A stretch of 35,224 nucleotides of DNA, taken from assembly GCA_020404895.1 (NCBI GenBank), contig JADBWK010000115.1, forward strand, positions 1 through 35,224, written 5' to 3'. The DNA comes from Pseudanabaena sp. M085S1SP2A07QC (lineage in GTDB: Bacteria; Cyanobacteriota; Cyanobacteriia; Pseudanabaenales; Pseudanabaenaceae). The number at the start of each line of letters is the position of its first letter. The stretch's first letter is position 1. The position numbers were made by a program, and so were the translations under genes. Shown here piece after piece: positions 7,862 through 15,469 of the stretch. The notes beneath the pieces are model-generated. The model searched no databases. It was not told the origin of the DNA and was given only the letters and a program-made list of their open reading frames with translations.

Positions 7862-8473
7862 TTACTCCAAAATACCAACCAAAATTTGCATAAGTTCATC
7901 TAGATCTGCGATCGCCCTGAAAATATTAACGTCTTGAGTAATAGACTTCTCAACCCGATGCAAACAGCTAAATTGCCACACACTCCCAATCGAGACAGCC
8001 CCATAAAGAATAGGATGATCATTCTCTAACCAACGTTCGAGGGCAATTAGCTCCGTTGCCAGTTGGACAAACCCACGCTGAAGATTTTCATCCTTAGCTT
8101 CAATCACCAATAACGATCGCTTCGTTTGAATGAAGTAATCTAAAGAACCTTTAAGTTGTCGATCAACGGTAATTGTGTAATTGACCTTGAGCTTCGCATC
8201 GACCAAATCCACCAATTCCATTAAAATTGGTGCAATCAAAAACTCGCGCCTTGCAGTTTCGTTATTCAGACTAATATGCGGCAGAGTACGTTCTAGGCGA
8301 TCGCGTAAGTCTGGCAACCTTGGCAAATTTGCATTACTTTTTGGTAAAGTCAAAGCCTCACTCTTCATTTCATAACCAAAATAAGACAGGACATCTTCTG
8401 GCTCATGATTGAGTTTGAAATAATCAGAAAACGTGTAGTCTTTGTCAGGCTCGATAGCGGTTAAGTTTCTCAT
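7862..8473 (-). CDS. PD-(D/E)XK nuclease-like protein, cyanobacterial family
   Basis: A 203-residue protein with TARREFLIAPIL (about 73-84), then KGSLDYFI (Asp112), the strand-motif LLVIEAKDEN (Glu125, Lys127) and a helix with a conserved Gln (Gln137) in LQRGFVQLATELIAL. D...E-x-K plus the following Q helix is the PD-(D/E)XK pattern, so a DNA or RNA nuclease fold is likely, but the substrate is unknown. The next gene (8514-9146) shares E-A-K-x-x-N, the Gln, and the E-x-I-A run and looks like a distant paralogue. Both sit in the same direction as the CARF gene, 90 bases upstream of it. Similar genes are common in cyanobacteria outside CRISPR loci. Confidence 0.65.
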   Translation of the reverse strand: MRNLTAIEPDKDYTFSDYFKLNHEPEDVLSYFGYEMKSEALTLPKSNANLPRLPDLRDRLERTLPHISLNNETARREFLIAPILMELVDLVDAKLKVNYTITVDRQLKGSLDYFIQTKRSLLVIEAKDENLQRGFVQLATELIALERWLENDHPILYGAVSIGSVWQFSCLHRVEKSITQDVNIFRAIADLDELMQILVGILE

Positions 8474-8513
8474 GTTCCTATTTTCGATTTACTCATTACA
8501 AATTGGATTAAAT

Positions 8514-9146
8514 TTATTGATTAGCCAAGCGATCGCCGATCGCATCTAACTGTAATTCGCATTCACGAAAAATGTAATTTATTGCAGAAGCAAGATTGTC
8601 GATGTCGTACAATGTATAAGGGGCAAGATTTCTAGTAAAAACATTACCTTCTAGCTTGCCGATTTGCCAGAAACTACCATTAGAAGTAATGCCAAAAATA
8701 GATATATCCAATTCCGCATTTAAGCGCTGCGCTGCGATCATTTCCGCAATACATTGTCCCCAAGCCGCTTCAAAATTATCTTGCTTTGCTTCCACAAGCG
8801 TAAAATAAGGACGATCAAAGACAACCTTACCAAGGGGCGATCGCTTTGCCAAAATGTACTCTGGAAAACCCGAAAGCTTCTCATCATAGTTTAATGATTG
8901 ATGACTCCATAATAAGAACTTACTGCGATAATGTTTCCAAACTTCTTTAAGCAATGGATAGATTAAATTCTCACAGATCGCAAACTCAGAATTATCAACG
9001 ACACCTTCACGCATCATTAGCTGTAAGTCTTCGCGGAAGTAATCAGAAACCATAAATGGTAACGGTTTCACAAAATCAGATTCTGTATAGGTAATCTGAA
9101 ATTCTTTAACTACTGCTCCAATTGTTTTGTAACTACCAAAAGCCAT
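8514..9146 (-). CDS. PD-(D/E)XK nuclease-like protein, distant paralogue of its neighbour
   Basis: A 210-residue protein, with the ATG at 9146 preferred over a GTG at 9149 because AGGAG stands six bases before it. An acidic core reads SGFPEYILAKRS, followed after a short loop by YFTLVEAKQDN (E-x-K) and a helix AAWGQCIAEMIAAQRLN. Then comes a strand pair ISIFGITSNGSFWQIGKL like the neighbour's VSIGSVWQFSCL. The shared order (acidic strand, E-A-K, N, Gln helix, W-Q strand) supports a common PD-(D/E)XK ancestor. No function is assigned. It is spaced about 40 bases from both neighbours, as in an operon. Confidence 0.62.
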   Translation of the reverse strand: MAFGSYKTIGAVVKEFQITYTESDFVKPLPFMVSDYFREDLQLMMREGVVDNSEFAICENLIYPLLKEVWKHYRSKFLLWSHQSLNYDEKLSGFPEYILAKRSPLGKVVFDRPYFTLVEAKQDNFEAAWGQCIAEMIAAQRLNAELDISIFGITSNGSFWQIGKLEGNVFTRNLAPYTLYDIDNLASAINYIFRECELQLDAIGDRLANQ

Positions 9147-9192
9147 CACCTTCTCCTATTTGCGAAATAATCAGACAAAATAATTATAAAGT

Positions 9193-9915
9193 TTAAACTT
9201 GTGGTTCAATACCCGCAGCCCTTAGTTGAGCAAGTAAGCTTTCAGCCCTTTGATACTCTCGTTCGGCGCGTTCTGCTCCTGTTAGAAGCAAATTGCCTTC
9301 CGCATCCCACCACCGCAGCCAAGGTAGTTCTAAATTCTGATAGCGACCTTGCCAAATACCCAACTCCACTCCGAGTGCATCAATTGCATAATGTCCGCGA
9401 TCATTAGGATGCAGAAGTTCAAACTGATTGGCAACAAATCGATATACTTCAACACGCGCACTTTTGACCTCATAGATACCATAAAAAGCGGGACGAATTA
9501 CTTGCTCATAGATAAAGAACTTACCTGTCCAAGGGGTTTTGTCTCTTTCCTCTTTGCCATTACCTGACACAAATTCCAAGATAATTAATGGGGCAATAAA
9601 CTCTTGCCAAAGTACATAGGATCGCCTTGTTTCACCATTTAAGGTCGGCGGTACGTTAGGGACATAAAACCAGTCAGGAGCTTCTGCCCCCTTTTCAGGA
9701 GGTTCAGTAATCCGCCAATAAATGCCACTATCTTGCCCGATCGCATATTGTCCGTCAGGATGTTTTTTTTGCAACAATGGTTCTAAGGAATCGGTTAAGA
9801 GAATACTTTGCGGATGTTCTTGAAAGTTTTTCACAAATGTACCATCGGATTCTGGCAATTGGGTATGATCGGGAAGTAGGAAGGGATGAATTGATGGATC
9901 GGTAGTAAAAGTCAT
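9193..9915 (-). CDS. Uma2 family (DUF820) endonuclease-like protein
   Basis: A 240-residue protein with the cyanobacterial Uma2 plan: PDWFYVPNVPP (first acidic residue), LIILEFVSGNGKEERDKTPWTGKF (the L-E-x-V-S motif with following Lys), then YEQVIRPAFYGIYEVKSARVEVYRF and a C-terminal coil rich in AERAEREYQRAESLLAQLRAAG. This family has a restriction-endonuclease-like fold and is present in tens of copies in many cyanobacteria; its role is undefined. A GAGGG lies before the ATG. Its place between Csx3-AAA and the PD-(D/E)XK pair suggests co-transcription, not necessarily a CRISPR function. Confidence 0.85.
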   Translation of the reverse strand: MTFTTDPSIHPFLLPDHTQLPESDGTFVKNFQEHPQSILLTDSLEPLLQKKHPDGQYAIGQDSGIYWRITEPPEKGAEAPDWFYVPNVPPTLNGETRRSYVLWQEFIAPLIILEFVSGNGKEERDKTPWTGKFFIYEQVIRPAFYGIYEVKSARVEVYRFVANQFELLHPNDRGHYAIDALGVELGIWQGRYQNLELPWLRWWDAEGNLLLTGAERAEREYQRAESLLAQLRAAGIEPQV

Positions 9916-9961
9916 GATTTTTCGCCCTCATTACATGATTCAGTAGTATAATATTTCTATT

Positions 9962-10870
9962 CTAAGTGCGTTTCAAAAGGAGCGATCGCACCCTCTTTAA
10001 CAACTCATCAGGCACAGCGCGAGGTTGTCCCATTAGCCAAGCACCACAGGTCATTTCTAGATAGGGTTGCGATTGATTAACTTCTTCGCAAGTTTCCAAA
10101 GTGCTGTGCATCACCGCAACAGTCGATAGATTACCGCGATCGCGACAGAATTCATGCCATTTAGTCACCTCATCAGGGTTGGAAGTAATGATCAAATAAT
10201 GGGAACAAGCCTCAAGAATGGGTTGCTTTTCGGGTTGCGCCATGCCGCCAATATCGACAATGACTAAAGATTTTTGGCGGCGCAGTTCTAGAATTGCTTG
10301 AGCATGATAGGGAAAGAAGCCTTGAGTTAATTCTCCCTTATTGGCAACCTTCATAATTTCGGCTTGCTGTTCATCACCCAGCTCCAAAGCCCAATTGCCC
10401 TCCCCATCCCAGTTAGCTCTCTGTAAATAGACATGGGAATTTTCCTGTATTAATGCTTGAAACAAAGCGTGGGATAACACGCTTTTACCGCTATTGGGCG
10501 GTCCCACAATCATTAGGGCTGGACATAGCTGCACTTCACTAGATGGTGATTCAATAATAATTTGTCCGATCGCGGCTTGATTGCTATGGGTAGCCACCAC
10601 CACGCCGCCAGAAATGCGCGGATCGTAACAGGCTACCCATTTAGTCGGGTGCAACTCATGGACAAAGTAAGCATAGAGCCAGATCGGGGCGCGTCCTGAA
10701 ATAACTACACCACCACTAGTATCAACACTAGAGGGTAACTCTAGCCCAACCATGTCCGAAGGGTTAATCACGCGATCGGGGGTGAGAATCTCAATCTCTA
10801 ACTGTTGATAGCGCAAGCCATCAACAGAGATTTTAGCCGTGAGTGATAATTGAATTTTGGGAATAGTCAT
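9962..10870 (-). CDS. csx3: Csx3-AAA fusion: CRISPR ring nuclease domain joined to a P-loop ATPase
   Basis: Residues 1-110 match Csx3 (Crn3): LPSSVDTSGGVVISGRAPIW, then LYAYFVHELHPT with a conserved His (about 71) and WVACYDPR with Asp83, then GGVVVATHS. Csx3 degrades cyclic tetra-adenylate and so switches off type III effectors. Residues 115-302 form a P-loop domain with GPPNSGKS (123-130), a Walker B-like SLVIVDIGG, and CDRG-type DNA-free tail motifs. Fusion of Csx3 to such an ATPase is typical of cyanobacteria. I chose the ATG at 10870, where the family usually begins. Frames extend to 10921, but the promoter seen at 10921-10950 would start transcription inside that extension. It is intact and is the first gene of the cas-direction cluster. 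Confidence 0.8.
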   Translation of the reverse strand: MTIPKIQLSLTAKISVDGLRYQQLEIEILTPDRVINPSDMVGLELPSSVDTSGGVVISGRAPIWLYAYFVHELHPTKWVACYDPRISGGVVVATHSNQAAIGQIIIESPSSEVQLCPALMIVGPPNSGKSVLSHALFQALIQENSHVYLQRANWDGEGNWALELGDEQQAEIMKVANKGELTQGFFPYHAQAILELRRQKSLVIVDIGGMAQPEKQPILEACSHYLIITSNPDEVTKWHEFCRDRGNLSTVAVMHSTLETCEEVNQSQPYLEMTCGAWLMGQPRAVPDELLKRVRSLLLKRT

Positions 10871-10920
10871 GAGCGATCGCCGCCGCAAGTTGCTGGTCAT
10901 AAGTTTAGACTGTAAAAACA

Positions 10921-10950
10921 TAATTAGGCAAAATAGTTCATAATAGTCAA
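10921..10950 (-). promoter_or_regulatory. Candidate promoter for csx3-AAA and possibly the downstream cas operon
   Basis: On the minus strand TTGACT (10950-10945) is followed after 18 bases by TAATTA (10926-10921), a sigma-70-like pair. Transcription would start near 10914, which makes the first ATG at 10921 unusable and favours the later starts. This is pattern reading only. Confidence 0.4.
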
Positions 10951-11020
10951 GAAAGATTAAGAAAATGAATTTGGTAATCTAAATAATTACGATTACTTCA
11001 TCGCATTAATTTTGTCTCTA

Positions 11021-11124
11021 TAGCAACGTAAGAGATAGATAGGACAATTCAAAACCCAAAAGATGGCAGAGCGAAGCTCTGCCATCTTTTGGGTTTTATG
11101 TCCTAAGCAAAGCTTACATTGCTA
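11021..11124 (-). mobile_element. 104-bp MITE, copy B, at the 3' end of the TM2-like gene
   Basis: Identical to 577-680, with TA at 11019-11020 and 11125-11126. It replaces the last codons of the neighbouring minus-strand gene with ATA GCA ATG TAA. Bridging the element, minus one TA, recovers AIQSARDKINAMK and a stop at 10993-10995, which shows the pre-insertion site. Identity of the two copies means both moved recently. Confidence 0.85.
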
Positions 11125-11497
11125 TAGCTGACTGAATAGCAATACTATTATCGATAGGGGAAACTATTGCTGCAACTACTCCACAAAATGTCGATAGTCT
11201 ATCTATTTTTTCCTCATCTCTTTCATTGATTGAACCAAGCATGATAATCCCAAAAATTATGCCGAATAAGATCCAGAAGGCTTTCCATCTAGCAGTATAG
11301 ATATAACCGCCAATGGGGAAAAGAAAAGAGAGTATAGCGGCAGTTGTGATGTTTTTCTGAGAGAGCTTATAAATTTTAGCCAGTTCTTGATCCTGCGATT
11401 GACGATCTATTTCCTCAAGCCGCTTCTGCAAGTTATTTTTTTCTTCAGGCATAGGATTAATTGGTAAAGGTGAATCGTTCACACTATATGGCATCAT
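11114..11497 (-). CDS. Small membrane protein, TM2-like, C-terminus altered by a MITE
   Basis: 127 residues: a charged N-terminal coil (EEKNNLQKRLEEIDRQSQDQ), then ITTAAILSFLFPIGGYIYTA (membrane segment with the G-x-Y/F turn of TM2-type proteins), WKAFWILFGIIFGIIML (second segment) and a possible third, FCGVVAAIVSPID. It would sit in a membrane with a cytoplasmic N-terminal coil. The original end was AIQSARDKINAMK; the MITE replaces the last ten residues with IAM. The function of the family is unknown. It starts 38 bases from, and diverges from, the WYL regulator. Confidence 0.65.
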   Translation of the reverse strand: MMPYSVNDSPLPINPMPEEKNNLQKRLEEIDRQSQDQELAKIYKLSQKNITTAAILSFLFPIGGYIYTARWKAFWILFGIIFGIIMLGSINERDEEKIDRLSTFCGVVAAIVSPIDNSIAIQSAIAM

Positions 11498-11535
11498 TGA
11501 AGATGGGTATTCAATTCAATGCTTAGTCAATATTT

Positions 11536-13089
11536 ATGCCTTCTGATATCACCGCCATTTTTCAAAGCGCACCAAATACGCAAATCTTACATTGGTTAGT
11601 ACAAGGAAATCTTGCCAGTAGCATGAGCCGAGCAGTGCGATTTTGGGTGATTTTGGGGATAATTTATCGCGATCGCCTATTGCCTGATCTATTTCGTTAT
11701 CCCGATCTACGAAATCGGCTCTACTCTCCGCAACATCCCACGTCAGAAAAGCTTAAAGCAGAGTCTTTTGTAAATGGTTGCGACGATCGCCATTGCATTT
11801 GTGCTAAATCTTTAAGTTATTGGTTACATCTCACTGAAGCTACACAGCCTCAATTGCAGGCATTCGCAGGGTTTGATCAGCAACAATGTGAAACCGAACT
11901 ATCACAATTACCCTTTGCTACAGTGCATCGTTCCCTACGGACAGATTTAGAGAAACTATCGCAACTTGGTTGGTTGAAAGCTCTTCCTAGAGGAGAATTT
12001 CAAATTCTGCCAGTTGATCTTTTACCTCAGTTGCCCCCTGATATTTATCTAGGGTTCAACAAAGAGCGATCGCCTTCACATTTACACCTGGCAAACTCTT
12101 GGTTGAGGCAAAATCTCTCGCATCAGCAATGCCTCGATCTATTGGTTGCTCTTGATACCATCTCAATAGTGCAGCCAAATCTAGAGTTATTGCTGGATTC
12201 ACTTTCAGAATTATTAATTGCCGAACCCATCGGCGATCGTCTGATATCAACACACCAAAATCTCCCTCATACCTTTGTCAATCTCGATTATATTCTCCCC
12301 CCTGAAGTTCAGGATCGAGTAGATGATTATCACAAGCAGTTGGAAGATCTCTGGCATACTGCGGATAGTGGGGTAATTCAATTTGACTATGAAATGATCA
12401 AGCCAAACTCACCAAATTCTCAAAAATCTTCTCTGGTGAAGTCAACCGAGTTTGCCAGATTTTCGAGCAGAAATACGCAAGTCACCGTCTATCCTGTCTG
12501 TATCCACTATCTGCGCCGCGCTAAATATCTCAGTGCCTATGGTATCGATCCTGACAGCAAAATGACTTGGCACAATTATCGACTAGATCGGATTACTTCT
12601 GAAAGTTTAAAAATTCTGGCTTGGGGAGATCGCGCTGTCCCCAAATATCTTAAGCAGTTACGCAATAGTGGCAAGTTACCCACATCCCAAGAGGTAGAGA
12701 TCGAACTACACAAAGCTTGGGGTTTCAAGTTTTACGAAGAACCACAACTGCTATTAATTCGCTTTTCAGAAGACTTTGCCCGATGGTACGTGGATAATAC
12801 TGTGAGACATCCTACATTTAAAGCAATTGCCTATGCCAAAATTAAATCGTTACTGCAAAAAGCAATTCCTAACGCTCATGATCGGAATGCAATTTTGGCA
12901 ATTTTAGAACAGCGTAATCCCAGCGATCACTATTATCAAGCTTGGATTCGTCCCAATGATGTGAATATCATTCAAAGATTGCGAGACTGGCGACCCAATG
13001 GAGAGGTGTTAGCACCAATTTCCCTCAGACAGAGAATGGTCGATGAAGCAACTCAAGAATTGATGCATTATCTACCTGACTGGCGGTAA
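11536..13089 (+). CDS. CRISPR-associated WYL-domain transcriptional regulator, TIGR03985 family
   Basis: 517 residues. The N-terminal 170 contain helical DNA-binding-like sequence (VHRSLRTDLEKLSQLGWLKAL looks like a winged-helix recognition region). Residues about 320-420 fit a WYL domain: VTVYPVCIHYLRRAKYLSAY, then WHNYRLDRITSESLKILAWG. TIGR03985 is a long protein of this kind found beside TIGR03984 and TIGR03986 in cyanobacterial type III loci, which agrees with this neighbourhood. WYL proteins sense ligands, often nucleic-acid-derived, and regulate defence genes. It is the only plus-strand gene of the island, divergent from the minus-strand genes, so it probably acts on the 10.9-11.5 kb promoters. 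Confidence 0.72.
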   Translation: MPSDITAIFQSAPNTQILHWLVQGNLASSMSRAVRFWVILGIIYRDRLLPDLFRYPDLRNRLYSPQHPTSEKLKAESFVNGCDDRHCICAKSLSYWLHLTEATQPQLQAFAGFDQQQCETELSQLPFATVHRSLRTDLEKLSQLGWLKALPRGEFQILPVDLLPQLPPDIYLGFNKERSPSHLHLANSWLRQNLSHQQCLDLLVALDTISIVQPNLELLLDSLSELLIAEPIGDRLISTHQNLPHTFVNLDYILPPEVQDRVDDYHKQLEDLWHTADSGVIQFDYEMIKPNSPNSQKSSLVKSTEFARFSSRNTQVTVYPVCIHYLRRAKYLSAYGIDPDSKMTWHNYRLDRITSESLKILAWGDRAVPKYLKQLRNSGKLPTSQEVEIELHKAWGFKFYEEPQLLLIRFSEDFARWYVDNTVRHPTFKAIAYAKIKSLLQKAIPNAHDRNAILAILEQRNPSDHYYQAWIRPNDVNIIQRLRDWRPNGEVLAPISLRQRMVDEATQELMHYLPDWR

Positions 13090-13389
13090 AGCATAACCAA
13101 TTTGACGCAGAGCTTTGCGAAATTTCCCTTCATGAATAGCTAAAACCACCAAAGCACGACTACCCACAAGCTGACAGTAATTCTTGGTAAGGGGATCATT
13201 AGCAATCAACGCTGCTAAATGAGAACTAGCGCATTCAATCAACTTCGCTTCTCCCAAATCCCTCAAACTAGTCGCTTTTTCTGAAGCATTGCTCAGAAAC
13301 TCCTGCACAGATTCAGGTAAAGGTTCACTACTATTCTGCTCCAGAACTTGCTTTAGTAAGGAGTTTGTCCGTTCTCGACAACCGCGCAC
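13072..13389 (-). pseudogene. Fragment of an unrecognised gene, 5' end replaced by an IS630 remnant
   Basis: A 105-residue frame whose first residues (MRGCRERTNS) are antisense to the IS630 tail. The genuine part begins about 13365 with SLLKQVLEQNSSEPLPESVQ and ends GSRALVVLAIHEGKFRKALRQIGYALPPVR. I do not recognise the family. The 3' end overlaps the end of the WYL gene by 18 bases, tail to tail. Since the only in-frame ATG lies in IS-derived sequence, the gene has most likely lost its start. Confidence 0.4.
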
Positions 13390-13495
13390 TCGTCAAGAAC
13401 TAGCTCAAGCTATCACTGATGCATTTAATATCGTCTCCAAGAAGGATCTTTTGGGATGGTTTTCTCATTGTGATGCTATGACTGTTCTCATTTAA
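13366..13495 (+). mobile_element. IS630-family transposase remnant (C-terminal end)
   Basis: The plus strand reads VRSRQPRTRQELAQAITDAF, then WFSHCDAMTVLI and a stop. P-R-T-x-x-E-L-x-x-A-I followed by W-F-x-H-C is the usual tail of IS630 (Tc1-like) transposases. About 42 residues remain. The TGTCCTCACTATCTTGAAAA stretch at 13499-13526, ending at a TA, resembles the MITE terminal sequence (TGTCCTATCTATCTCTTACG on that strand) and is probably the element's degenerate terminal repeat. Confidence 0.65.
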
Positions 13496-13508
13496 TTCTG
13501 TCCTCACT

Positions 13509-13602
13509 ATCTTGAAAACCGCGATATGGTCTCCAGTCCACCCACAATTACGCAAAGCAGGATCAATTAATTTTGCCCTTGATCAGCTTCATTGAGACTC
13601 AT
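13509..13602 (-). pseudogene. 5' scrap of a type I restriction gene (HsdR-like N-terminus), frameshifted
   Basis: From the ATG at 13602 the minus strand gives MSLNEAD. After skipping to the next frame it gives ARAKLIDPALRNCGWTGDHI. Together this is like the start of HsdR proteins (M-x-E-A-D-T-R-x-x-L-I-D-P-A-L-x-x-x-G-W). One base is missing after the GAT codon, and the sequence ends at the TA where the IS630 remnant starts. Everything downstream of HsdR is gone. The similarity is judged from memory of the family. Confidence 0.5.
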
Positions 13603-13680
13603 TTTTACCAAAATCATAGGTTAAATTAATCTTAATTTGGTTTATGACTATTTTGGTTTACGAGTTTCTGTGAAAATTAA

Positions 13681-13710
13681 TTGCTTAAGAATAGTTAGAG
13701 GTTGTAATAT
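13681..13710 (+). promoter_or_regulatory. Candidate promoter of rpmB
   Basis: TTGCTT (13681-13686), an 18-base spacer and TAATAT (13705-13710) precede rpmB, with AGGAG at 13732-13736 as ribosome site. The rest of the gap from 13603 to 13680 shows no gene. Confidence 0.5.
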
Positions 13711-13745
13711 GGTTAACTGGACTGAAAAAATAGGAGACTAGTACT

Positions 13746-13982
13746 ATGAGTCGCGTATGCCAACTAACAGGCAAAAAAGCCAATAATTCTGTATCGATTT
13801 CTTTCTCACACAAGCGTCATAAGCACTTACAACACGTAAACTTACAAGACAAAAGAATTTGGTGGGAAGAAGGAAAGCGTTTTGTAAAATTACAAATTTC
13901 CACCAAAGCCATCAAAACCTTGCAAAAGAAAGGATTATCAGCATTTGCTAAGGAAGCAGGTATTGACCTCCGCAAGTTCTAA
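13746..13982 (+). CDS. rpmB: 50S ribosomal protein L28
   Basis: 78 residues starting [20 protein letters not shown], with [19 protein letters not shown] and the tail [12 protein letters not shown]. Length and all motifs match bacterial L28, a component of the large ribosomal subunit; the cyanobacterial form has a single N-terminal Cys. It is preceded by a good ribosome site nine bases from the ATG and followed by a hairpin terminator, so it is probably a single-gene transcript. Confidence 0.97.
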   Translation: MSRVCQLTGKKANNSVSISFSHKRHKHLQHVNLQDKRIWWEEGKRFVKLQISTKAIKTLQKKGLSAFAKEAGIDLRKF

Positions 13983-13990
13983 CTCAAATA

Positions 13991-14019
13991 GGGTAGCTAG
14001 TGCTTTGCACTTGCTACCC
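13991..14019 (+). terminator. rpmB hairpin
   Basis: GGGTAGC and AGTGC pair with GCACT and GCTACCC around a TTT loop, followed by an A/T-rich stretch ending in TTTT just before the tyrA start. Confidence 0.6.
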
Positions 14020-14031
14020 TAAATATATTTT

Positions 14032-14913
14032 ATGAACATTGGTATTGTTGGATTAGGACTAATCGGTGGTTCACTAGGCTTAGATCTGCTCGCCTCAACG
14101 CAAGATCATAACCAAGCTCAAAATTATGTATGGGGTATTAGTCGCAATCCTGAAACCTGCAAACAAGCAGAAGTGATCGCTGCTGTAAATATTGCTGATA
14201 TAGATATTAAAAATATTCCCGATCACATTCTTGCTCAAACAGATATCGTTGTCATCTGCACACCGATCGCCTCTATCCTGTCCACAATTACATTAATTGC
14301 CCCAAAGTTGCCCACTAATGTGATCTTTACGGATGTTGGCTCGGTCAAAGGTGCAATTGTAGAAGCTGCATCAAAAATCTGTCAGCAATTTAATCAGCGA
14401 TTTGTGGGGAGTCATCCGATGGCTGGCACTGCTTTTCAAGGTATCTCAGCCGCCGAACGGAATCTATTTCAAAATCGTCCCTGTGTGGTTACACCTAGTG
14501 ATGATCTTGATGCAGTAGCAAAGGTGCGATCACTCTGGCAAGCAGTGGGCATGAACATCTATGAATGTAGCCCTGAAGAACATGATCGCGCTGTGGCGAT
14601 GATTAGCCATGCACCTGTAATGATTAGCGCAAGTTTAATTGCATCCTGTCAGCAAGAAGGCGATGATCGCGTTTTAAAATTAGCGCAAAATTTAGCAAGT
14701 TCTGGATTTCGTGATACTAGTCGCGTAGGTGGCGGCAACCCTGAACTGGGTCGGCTAATGGCGGAATACAATCAATCAGCAGTATTGCGATCGCTACAAA
14801 ACTATCAGCAATCTTTGCAAGCAGTGATTGGTTTAATTGAGAACAAACAATGGGAAGAACTAGAAGCTTTTTTGGCTAATACTCAACGGGATCGCCCCCT
14901 TTATGTGGATTAA
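14032..14913 (+). CDS. tyrA: Prephenate/arogenate dehydrogenase
   Basis: 293 residues with an N-terminal Rossmann dinucleotide motif GIVGLGLIGGSLGLDLL (3-19), VVICTPI, GSVKGAIVE, the substrate motif GSHPMAGT and HDRAVAMISHAPVMISASLI. This single-domain form catalyses oxidative decarboxylation in tyrosine synthesis. In cyanobacteria it usually prefers arogenate and NADP. There is no ACT or chorismate mutase fusion. It starts 13 bases after the rpmB terminator and ends at a shared bidirectional hairpin. Confidence 0.92.
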   Translation: MNIGIVGLGLIGGSLGLDLLASTQDHNQAQNYVWGISRNPETCKQAEVIAAVNIADIDIKNIPDHILAQTDIVVICTPIASILSTITLIAPKLPTNVIFTDVGSVKGAIVEAASKICQQFNQRFVGSHPMAGTAFQGISAAERNLFQNRPCVVTPSDDLDAVAKVRSLWQAVGMNIYECSPEEHDRAVAMISHAPVMISASLIASCQQEGDDRVLKLAQNLASSGFRDTSRVGGGNPELGRLMAEYNQSAVLRSLQNYQQSLQAVIGLIENKQWEELEAFLANTQRDRPLYVD

Positions 14914-14947
14914 AGTAAAAGTGGGCGATTGCGCCCACTTTTACTTT
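14912..14947. terminator. Bidirectional terminator shared by tyrA and the convergent phosphatase gene
   Basis: A 16-bp stem (AAAGTAAAAGTGGGCG against its complement) with a four-base loop. Its arms include the stop codons of both convergent genes, and the A and T tracts serve either direction. Confidence 0.8.
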
Positions 14948-15411
14948 TGGGATAAAGATTTGAGAAGACCACCACAGGCATCAAATAAAAGATCGATCAC
15001 ATAATCAAATCCATCTGAGCCTCCATAGTAAGGATCGGGAACTTCTTTATCAGTGTAGGTTTCGCAGTAATCACACATCATTTTTACCTTGTCAGTAAAT
15101 TTTCGCTGCGGATCTAGCGCGAGAATATTGCGATAGTTGTCCTTATCCATCGCCAGAATTAAATCAAATTCTCGCAAATCCATCGCCTCAAACTGTCTAG
15201 CTGAACCAACAAAATCTAAGCCACGCTCTTTGGCTGCTGCTCGCATACGACGATCGGGTAATGCGCCCACATGCCAGCCGCCAGTTCCTGCCGAATCACA
15301 AATAAATTGATCGCCAAGCCCTTGCTTCTCAACTAAATGATTCATAATATTTTCCGCCGCAGGCGATCGGCAAATATTCCCGAGGCAAACAAATAGAAGT
15401 TTTTTAGTCAT
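14941..15411 (-). CDS. Low-molecular-weight protein tyrosine phosphatase
   Basis: 156 residues from the ATG at 15411. The P-loop VCLGNICRSP carries the nucleophile Cys9 and Arg15 of the C-x5-R signature. DPYYGG holds the general-acid Asp, and GFDYVIDLLFDACGGLL forms the C-terminal helix. Length is normal for LMW-PTP (Wzb/Etp/PtpA type), which removes phosphate from protein tyrosine; cyanobacterial substrates are poorly known. A longer frame to 15435 would start inside a terminator hairpin, so the shorter start is preferred. Confidence 0.9.
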   Translation of the reverse strand: MTKKLLFVCLGNICRSPAAENIMNHLVEKQGLGDQFICDSAGTGGWHVGALPDRRMRAAAKERGLDFVGSARQFEAMDLREFDLILAMDKDNYRNILALDPQRKFTDKVKMMCDYCETYTDKEVPDPYYGGSDGFDYVIDLLFDACGGLLKSLSQK

Positions 15412-15433
15412 ATTTATATTCCAGAAAACACTC

Positions 15434-15458
15434 AAAGGTGCTGCATTGCAGCACCTTT
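15434..15458 (-). terminator. Hairpin after the alcohol dehydrogenase gene
   Basis: AAAGGTGCTGC pairs with GCAGCACCTTT around ATT (11 bp). It lies between the end of the dehydrogenase and the start of the phosphatase on the minus strand. Confidence 0.7.
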
Positions 15459-15469
15459 GCAGAGAAAAG

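Noticed and set aside
13072-13389. 105-codon frame as the C-terminus of the HsdR remnant
   Set aside because: Its sequence has no resemblance to HsdR tails, and an IS lies between them; treated as a separate fragment.
13496-13745. tRNA or riboswitch in the gap before rpmB
   Set aside because: No cloverleaf or known aptamer pattern could be traced; the gap is explained by IS and HsdR remnants and a promoter.
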